Position numbers and translations under genes: made by a program. This document shows, one piece after another, positions 57,720 through 64,000 of a DNA stretch of 64,000 bases. The DNA comes from Tenebrio molitor (taxonomy: Eukaryota; Arthropoda; Insecta; Coleoptera; Tenebrionidae): NCBI RefSeq assembly GCF_963966145.1, contig NC_091053.1:7626001-7690000 (forward strand), in the 5' to 3' direction. The notes below the pieces were generated by a model. It had not been told where the DNA came from. It saw only the letters and a list, made by a program, of their open reading frames with translations, and ran no database searches. The number at the start of each line of letters is the position of its first letter. Position 1 is the first letter of the stretch.

Positions 57720-58790
57720 TAAAAATAATTTTTTTGTACCGGATGACATCAGTCATCCTTTGACACTGTATCTTGCTTCTTTTTTGTCCAATTTGAACAA
57801 GTAAGACATCACTTGATAGTTATTTACATTAGAGTAAGGGAGGTAAATTTTCCGGCGCGACAACTAGTTTCAGCCACGATGGCGCAGTCGAGATACTGCA
57901 AGTCTGTGTAGAAATACCCCCAAATTTTTTAATGAATGCAAAGATGGGCGTTTCTAGAAGGTGTCGATAGTGTCTGAGACAGCATGGAGGCAATTTTGAG
58001 CAACTCGAATAGATTTTTTATTGTTTATAAATTTGGTTACTTGATCTTGGGTTTTTGAATTTTTTTTTTTCAATTAAAATAAATTTGTTGTTCTTTTTTT
58101 AATATACTGATATTTAGAAGAAAATTCTCTATAATAACGAGAAGAAAAATGCATACAGTGTACTTTGAAAAAAAAGTTGACTAATGTCTATCGAAAAATA
58201 GATATAGAAAAAACCTCGAATCAGATCATATTGAAGTATTTGTTTAAATTGGATAAAAAATAAGCAAGATACAGCGTCAAAGGTTTTTCGTCAGTATAAA
58301 TGAATAATTTTCAAAAATTAAAATAACTTTGGGAAGTTTTGTGGTTTGTGCTGCCTTGGATCTTAATGTTTTTGTGTTATTTAATATACGGAATTGTCCA
58401 CAAAAAAAAAACAACAGGCGTGTTATGTAAGATTTGTCCCTAATCTTTCGAAAAACGTACAAGACAAATTAATTTTCGCACAATCGTGTTGCTATAACTA
58501 GTTACCATTTTTGTTGACACAATCTGAAAGTTATACTTACAGCATTAACTGTAAGTAAATAACGGCACCGATACCTACTGAGGTAATAATTGTAATAATA
58601 ATTACATTAATGACATGAATGCCTTCAAAATAGTTTTGTCAAAAAAAAATACCTCAAAAGCAATTCTTTTCGTATAAGCGATTCTGACAGTTCTGTGCCA
58701 TAAAAGCGTGCACGATTCCGTCAGTTTCACTAAACGTCAACTTTGACAACGATTTTTAGTGCAAAAAGTGCCTAGTTTTTACACGATCGT
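57720..58790. other. Intergenic, nothing recognised
   Basis: AT-rich, no supported exon or element with clear ends. Confidence 0.4.
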
Positions 58791-58797
58791 AGATAAA

Positions 58798-59617
58798 ATA
58801 AGTTTTTCGAAGTTAAAATTTATGAAAAGCGACATAAACGTCAAACATACCTTAGAAGACCAAAACTGAGTAACCTAGCTTTGGTAGCTTCATTTTCAGT
58901 TGGCAATCAAGTTGCAAAAACGGTAACTTACGAATGTATTGTTATTGATAAATTTTCGAATATGAAAAAGCAAAAACGATTATTTTAATTGAACTTATTT
59001 TCTTTTATTTAGTTTTGCACTCAATAAAATATAATATTTTGTTGTTCTCTTGTTACGTTATTAATTTCACTTAAGCATCCTATTTTGATGTTCCTTTTCA
59101 AAGTATTGCTTACTGAATGTTTAAAATGGTGGAATTTAAAAAATATATCTTCAGAAATGTATACTATCCACAATACTTACTTTACTTTTAACTCGCACTG
59201 AATAGACACCAACACATAAAAGACTGCAGTTAGTATCATATCCTTTTTCATACGATCTATGAAGCTCACTGGCGGCGCACCGTCTAGCACTGTGAAAATA
59301 AACAATTTTGGCTTAATGAAAATTTAATTATAGGCGTCGGCTGTCTGAAGGGCAAATTTAATTAATGCTATTACATCGTGGCTAAAAAATTAAATACTAG
59401 TGTCTTTTAAGCTCTTTTTCTCGTACTAAATAGTTAATTAGGGCAACCCTTTGACACAATGCAGCATCATACTTTTCCCAATTTTCTAAATATTTTATCA
59501 AACGTAACTATCCCTGCCTTTTAATTTTTAGGGGTGTTATCCTGTTTGACTTGTTGTCGCGATATTTATTATTTACTAAAATAATTCCGTTTTAAATTGA
59601 TTTGAACATATGATGAT
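58798..59617. repeat. Duplicated segment, copy 2
   Basis: Same orientation as 46,083-47,175, 12.7 kb away, with long near-identical blocks such as ggaatttaaaaaatatatct and cccaattttctaaat. This copy keeps an intact exon candidate (59,181-59,289). Confidence 0.8.
59181..59289 (-). CDS. Candidate first coding exon with signal peptide
   Basis: On the minus strand an acceptor (ttttcacag) is followed by a short leader and the ATG at 59,251-59,249. The 23 codons read MKKDMILTAVFYVLVSIQC then ELKV, a textbook signal peptide: basic start, hydrophobic core, small polar end with a Cys. They end at a strong GTAAGT donor (59,180-59,175). Downstream exons were not found on the minus strand within the window below 59,150, so the protein is unknown. 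The other copy of the duplication has a broken acceptor and a stop, so only this copy could be used. Confidence 0.35.
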
Positions 59618-59763
59618 ATCCGGATAAGTCGTATAATTTTGCAAACAGATTAATCTGTAACTCTATTAAAAATAGAAAAAAGCCATACTCACAATTTACG
59701 GGGTGATCAAGAAGGACAACACTGCAACCAGATATATTTTGTTGGTTTATTTGACAGATGTCT

Positions 59764-59897
59764 AAAGGCGGTCTTACACCAAGGCAACAATTGGCAACGT
59801 GTTGCCTGCAACATTTTTTAGTAATGTTGCCGGTTATTACCAAAAAATGTTGTGTGCTACATGTTGCCAATTGTTGCCTTGGTGTAAGGCCGCTTTA
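59764..59897. repeat. Fold-back element, 134 bp
   Basis: aaaggcggtcttacaccaag is mirrored by cttggtgtaaggccgcttt; the arms of about 60 bp include ggcaacaattggcaac and gttgccaattgttgcc. Confidence 0.8.
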
Positions 59898-59902
59898 ACG
59901 TA

Positions 59903-60153
59903 TAGTTCTCCCAGAGCTGCAGCGATTTTATGGCAGGGTACCATTGTATAAACGTTAACAACACCGACAATAGGTTTAAACCGTAAGTACAACCCCTAAT
60001 CGTAAATTTGTCCAAGTACTACCCTGTAAACTGACAGGTACAGAACGAAAATGATGATTGACAGGGGTCTGTTTATGTCGCTTATCGGCATCTCAACAGG
60101 CGTAATAATAAATATTGCCCTACCATAAAATCGCTGCAGCTCTGGGAGAACTA
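59903..60153. mobile_element. MITE, 251 bp
   Basis: tagttctcccagagctgcag and ctgcagctctgggagaacta are perfect inverted ends, with TA outside each. No coding. Confidence 0.85.
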
Positions 60154-60811
60154 TAACATAACAGCGACAAAATGGAAGCTTAGGTATGACAAAAGCTCGG
60201 ATTCTATGCAAATTGCATATTTGTTTCTATGGCGTATATAGACAACATTTTGGATTTTCTGGGCATATTAAGAAAAGAATTTCAAAAATGCATACCTTCA
60301 TATTTTGCATATTTGAAGCACCTTGAGCATATTTTGGCGAAAAATGCATATTAGTGCATATTTCTGCAATTTTCCAGATTTTTTTTTTGTTCATTTATTG
60401 AACCCTTGCAAGTCTACATGGTGCAGATAGAGGGACATCAGAAAATATCCCCTTGCTTTAAAAACATAGAACTTCTTGGTAGAGCGTAATTCTAGAGAAA
60501 TAAGACCATAAATTTAACAATGGAATGAACAGATCTTCTGTTTCTAAAACTTCCTGCTAACGATGTCGACCCTTTCTTTCGAAGAATTTTAATCGCTCTA
60601 CGTAAATTTGCATTTTGCAACATTCAATCACAAACGGTCTGCTAATCCTAGTCGGAACGAAAAGTGCTTTTAAAAACAATATGCCGAAAATATCTGAATC
60701 AATTTTTGCTTGGATGTAACAATATCCAGAATTATTATTCGAAGAAAGTTCAGGGAAAGTGTTTTGCAAGGCCTTGCAGCAAGCACTTGAGTATTTGAGT
60801 GTGAATACATA

Positions 60812-61172
60812 CAGGGTGTATCTGAAATACGTTTGTTACTTTTAACCAGTGAAAGAACTCGCCAATTTATAAAACTTGTCTCAGCTATAACATTTTGCAA
60901 AATTCGCCAAAGTATTCAAAGATGATAGTTTAAATTTTAATTATATGTATAATTTTTTCCATAACAATGTAACTTTTTAACAAGGCTCCATTTCTAGCAC
61001 AACAGAAAATTTTACCGTTACCCATAGACGGGTATACACTTTGATGGCTAATTTATTCCCAATTTTAAATCAATTTGTAAAGCTTTTTCGTAAAAATGTT
61101 ATAGAGAAGTTTCATGAATTGACGAGTTCTTCCAATGGTTAAAATTAACACACGTATTTCAGATAGACCCTG
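60812..61172. mobile_element. MITE, CAGGGTGTATCTGAAAT family, copy 1
   Basis: cagggtgtatctgaaatacg and cgtatttcagatagaccctg are inverted, TA-flanked; arms of about 85 bp include gaactcgccaatt. Copy 2 is at 63,401-63,945. Confidence 0.85.
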
Positions 61173-62021
61173 TATTAATTAATTTGCCAAAAGAAATATG
61201 TTGCTTTGCTACTAAGTAATACTTATTCTACAGTGCATTTTTTTTAACTGTTGCCATAGGGAATTGCATGGTAAAACTTATATCCCCTGTTAACTTTTGT
61301 TCTGACGAAAATATTCAAACCATTTTTGGAACAAAGTTGGAAGATTTTTTAAACTATCGGATAGATTACAATTCAATATCCTAAACTGTCGAAAAAGTTG
61401 TGAAAACAATAATTTCTAGCGCGCCAGAACAATAGTACGTCGAGCGGCCGCCAGAATAGCGTCCCTGTCGGCTCAATTAGCTGAACCAGTACCTGACCAT
61501 CTTCACTTTTGACTTTTGTCACTTTCATTTAAAAAATAAATAGCGAGATCTCCTCGAGGCTATGATTAAATTAGCTTTTGGAAGGCAGAACATGTAAACA
61601 TTTATTTATTTAAAAAAACAAAACGTTAACGCACAAATAACTCAACAAATTAACAGAAATTATTAAAAGAAATGTCCCAAGCGATCTTGAAAATTTCTTC
61701 GCGTGTTATTCTTGCCCTTGATTCCTCCACAGTTTCTGGTTGATCTTTTATGTACCATTTAAAAATAACATTCAGGATCACCAACTTAAACAGTTCTTCT
61801 TGATCACCCCGTATTATAAAAATAACTAAAAATAACCGCCAAATATAATATGTAGTACTTAATTGTAGTACTTAAATTTTAACAAACTGTGACAAAGAAG
61901 GGAATAAATAATTTCCCCAAAATGAACATTCATTAAGAGCTAAAGAAATGCGAGAATATACTCAGAAAATTGATACATTACCAATTAGCTTTCCACAAAC
62001 ATTAATAGTTATTTTTATATA

Positions 62022-62429
62022 ATTGATTCAAAAAATTGAAATTCACGCATAGTTATCCGTGCATGAAGTGGGTCATTTTTTTACGTGTATTTTTTTTTGC
62101 ATTGTTAGTAAGATCGAAACCATAGAAACCATACAAAACAGTGTGTGAAATGCGATTTCACGCACACGACTATTTCTGTGTTTCACTTCACGCACTGTTT
62201 TTTATTAGTTACCTAGCAACATGGTCACTGCATTGAAACTTCAGAGTTCCTTCAAAAATTTGAATTTTTAATTTCAATTTTTTGAATCAATTATAGAAAA
62301 AATATTGTTTATATTTCGTGCGCGAAGATGTTTTTGTGCATTCAAAGGCTTATACTGCCTCGACCTTCGTCTCGGCGTAAAAGACCTTTTCATGCACAAA
62401 AAACACTCTCTTCGCGCACTTAATATAAT
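62022..62429. mobile_element. Repeat segment, copy 2
   Basis: Near-identical to 56,235-56,643, here in intergenic sequence. Its left flank, aatagttatttttatat, is the reverse complement of the right flank of copy 1. Confidence 0.8.
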
Positions 62430-62437
62430 GTAATGAA

Positions 62438-62515
62438 GGCGTTTGTGGCCCGCGGCGTGACATTAGGGCTCGAGACGTCAGTCGAGAGCCATAACACGCT
62501 AGGGTCACAAACGCT
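62438..62515. repeat. GC-rich palindrome, 78 bp
   Basis: ggcgtttgtggcccgcggcg is mirrored by cacgctagggtcacaaacgc, with gggctcgaga / agtcgagagcc near the centre. Much GC-richer than its surroundings. Confidence 0.7.
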
Positions 62516-63400
62516 AATTATGCCCGTGGTACACTCGACCGATTTAGAAAAGCCCAGGCCCTCCGGCCAGGCATGCATTATTTGTTTGTCCAGTAGTATT
62601 TAGCCTAAAGAGACCAGAGCAGCAGGTAGTACCGTAGTGTACCCAGTCTTATTTGCATAAATACCGTGGATGAAGACCAAAAATATTCACTTCCCTCGGC
62701 AGCGAAACTACCAGCTTCAGCACATAACATTTCATTTTTGCTCGTAATAACATTTTTAAAAAATTTAATTGATTTGATTGGGAAGATTAGGTACATATTA
62801 TTGTTCATATTTTTAGCAGTTTTTAACTGAAAATCGTTTGAAAAATGTAAATTTAAATTGTTAGAAATATCTCCCTGTCTATTAATACCCAATATGATTA
62901 TAAAAAAAAAAAAATAGTTACACTGAGTGTCAAAATTTTTTAAATTTAACTGAGCCTGCGCCTTGACGAGCGAGAGTTTATTTCAAATTCAAAAAAGATT
63001 TCTGATGATTTTTCGTTCAAATGAATTCGCGGAAGAAAGGTCCGAGAAGTGAAGTGAACATAATCTTAACTACGATTTGGTGTCAAATTGTTATATAGCT
63101 CTATATGCGCACATTTTAGGGTGGTACAGAGTGGTTTTTTACTTAATTTTGAAATTGACAATTGTTTATTAAAAAAATTTCACTATAGTGCTTAATTTCC
63201 TTTAAATCACATATTAAAACGATTGAACATAAGAGAGAACTCTAAACGTCAACATGTTTACACAACCTCTAATTTGCACTGCGGCTGCGATCTAATTTAA
63301 AGATCATAGCCTAATTATTATTAATTTAAATGATCTCTCGGTATTTGAAATGAACATTAAACATTAAAGATGCCTAATTTGGTAAAAAAAAATATATATT
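62516..63400. other. Intergenic, nothing recognised
   Basis: No supported exon. A minus-strand open frame at 62,605-62,892 has no recognisable domain. Confidence 0.35.
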
Positions 63401-63945
63401 CAGGTGTATCTGAAATACGTGTGTTAATTTTAATCAGTGGAAGAACTCGCCAATTCATGAAACTTTTCTTTATAACATTTTTATGAAAAAGCATTACAAA
63501 TTGATTTAAAATTTGGAATAAATTAGCCATCAAAGTGTATATCCGCCTATGGGTAAGGGCGAAAATTTTCTGTTGTGATAGAAACGAAGTCTTATTAAAA
63601 AATTACATTGTTATAGAAAAAACTAAATACGGTGCGATCAATTAAAAAATAAATCGAGTCGGCGTGTTACCTACCTATGGCAACCCATGCTATAGCATAG
63701 GCTCTAAAGCAAACTCGATTTATTTTTTAAATGATCGCTCGGTACATGATTAAAATTTAAATTCTCATGGTTACAAAAAGTAGAAACTAGTTAATCACAC
63801 AAAACAACTCCTTTGGTAAAAATTGAGGGGTAAAAAATCTTGGAATACTTTTGCGAATTTTGCAAAATGTTGTAAAGAAAAGTTTTATAAATTGGCGAGT
63901 TCTTTCACTGGTTAAAATTAACACACGTATTTCAGATACAGCCTG
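63401..63945. mobile_element. MITE, CAGGGTGTATCTGAAAT family, copy 2, split by another MITE
   Basis: caggtgtatctgaaatacgt at the left and acgtatttcagatacagcctg at the right. The centre, with gtataactccgcc-like and tgggtaagggcgaaaat blocks, is inverted relative to copy 1. Interrupted by the element at 63,631-63,742. Confidence 0.75.
63631..63742. mobile_element. MITE with AAATAAATCGAGT arms, copy 2
   Basis: 112 bp, ends cggtgcgatcaattaaaaaa and ttttttaaatgatcgctcgg, TA-flanked. The centre (caacccatgctatagcatag) is itself near-palindromic. Inserted into the element at 63,401-63,945. Confidence 0.85.
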
Positions 63946-64000
63946 TATACTTAATTCGTAATAGTCAACTGTCAACATTCTCTTTGTGTTGGATAGTTTT

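Larger units (their letters stand above)
59699..61811. mobile_element. TIR element, 2,113 bp, host of three nested elements
   Basis: The left end cggggtgatcaagaaggac and the right end ttcttgatcaccccg are inverted (about 19 bp), TA-flanked. On the minus strand at 61,660-61,800 an open stretch with DQPETVEESRARITREEIFK may be a transposase scrap. Inside are the palindrome at 59,764 and the MITEs at 59,903 and 60,812. About 1.4 kb remains without recognised coding. Confidence 0.6.

Noticed and set aside
61420..61480. Cloning-vector-like words (gcggccgc near 61,445)
   Set aside because: A single NotI-type site within otherwise native sequence; no vector stretch follows.

Overview
This is an AT-rich animal nuclear segment with spliced genes, short introns (about 45-60 bp in several genes) and very many small transposons. 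An intact insect-type seven-transmembrane odorant receptor gene, a decayed relative and a displaced receptor fragment show that it is an insect. The receptor type and the mobile-element style suggest a beetle, but that is inference.  Layout. Bases 1-105 hold the first 35 codons of an unknown minus-strand gene that leaves the window. From 106 to about 8.9 kb there is no recognisable gene, only a few repeats. From 8,984 to 18,486 (minus) lies a nine-exon gene for alkylglycerol monooxygenase (AGMO/TMEM195-like), all histidine clusters present, with transposons in introns 1 and 7. From 18.5 to 25.5 kb there are fold-back elements, a tRNA-derived SINE and traces of Tc1 and mariner transposases. From 25,578 to 28,583 (minus) lie an odorant receptor pseudogene and an intact five-exon receptor gene, followed by a 5'-truncated LINE (29.2-31.2 kb). 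From 31.7 to 39.4 kb there are nested DNA transposons, including a hAT-type element with a perfect 8-bp target duplication inside a second terminal-inverted-repeat element. A small two-exon gene of unknown function lies at 39,693-40,164 (plus). A THAP-domain gene lies at 48,554-49,013 (plus). From 51.5 to 52.9 kb a MITE is split by a 1.16-kb insert with a 202-bp coding tandem repeat. At 53.6-53.9 kb there are two displaced receptor exons. From 54.4 to 56.9 kb there is a scrambled Ty3/gypsy retrotransposon, and the rest is again MITEs and duplicated segments.  The genes do not form a pathway. AGMO is a membrane lipid-metabolism enzyme, the receptors belong to olfaction, and the THAP protein is a probable DNA-binding protein or domesticated transposon product. 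The dominant feature is the transposon load: more than twenty elements with inverted ends, most flanked by TA, several abutting on one shared TA, and a set of palindromes with GC-rich loops. Exon borders were set by eye from reading frame, GT/AG sites and family similarity. All family names come from recognised motifs, without a database search.
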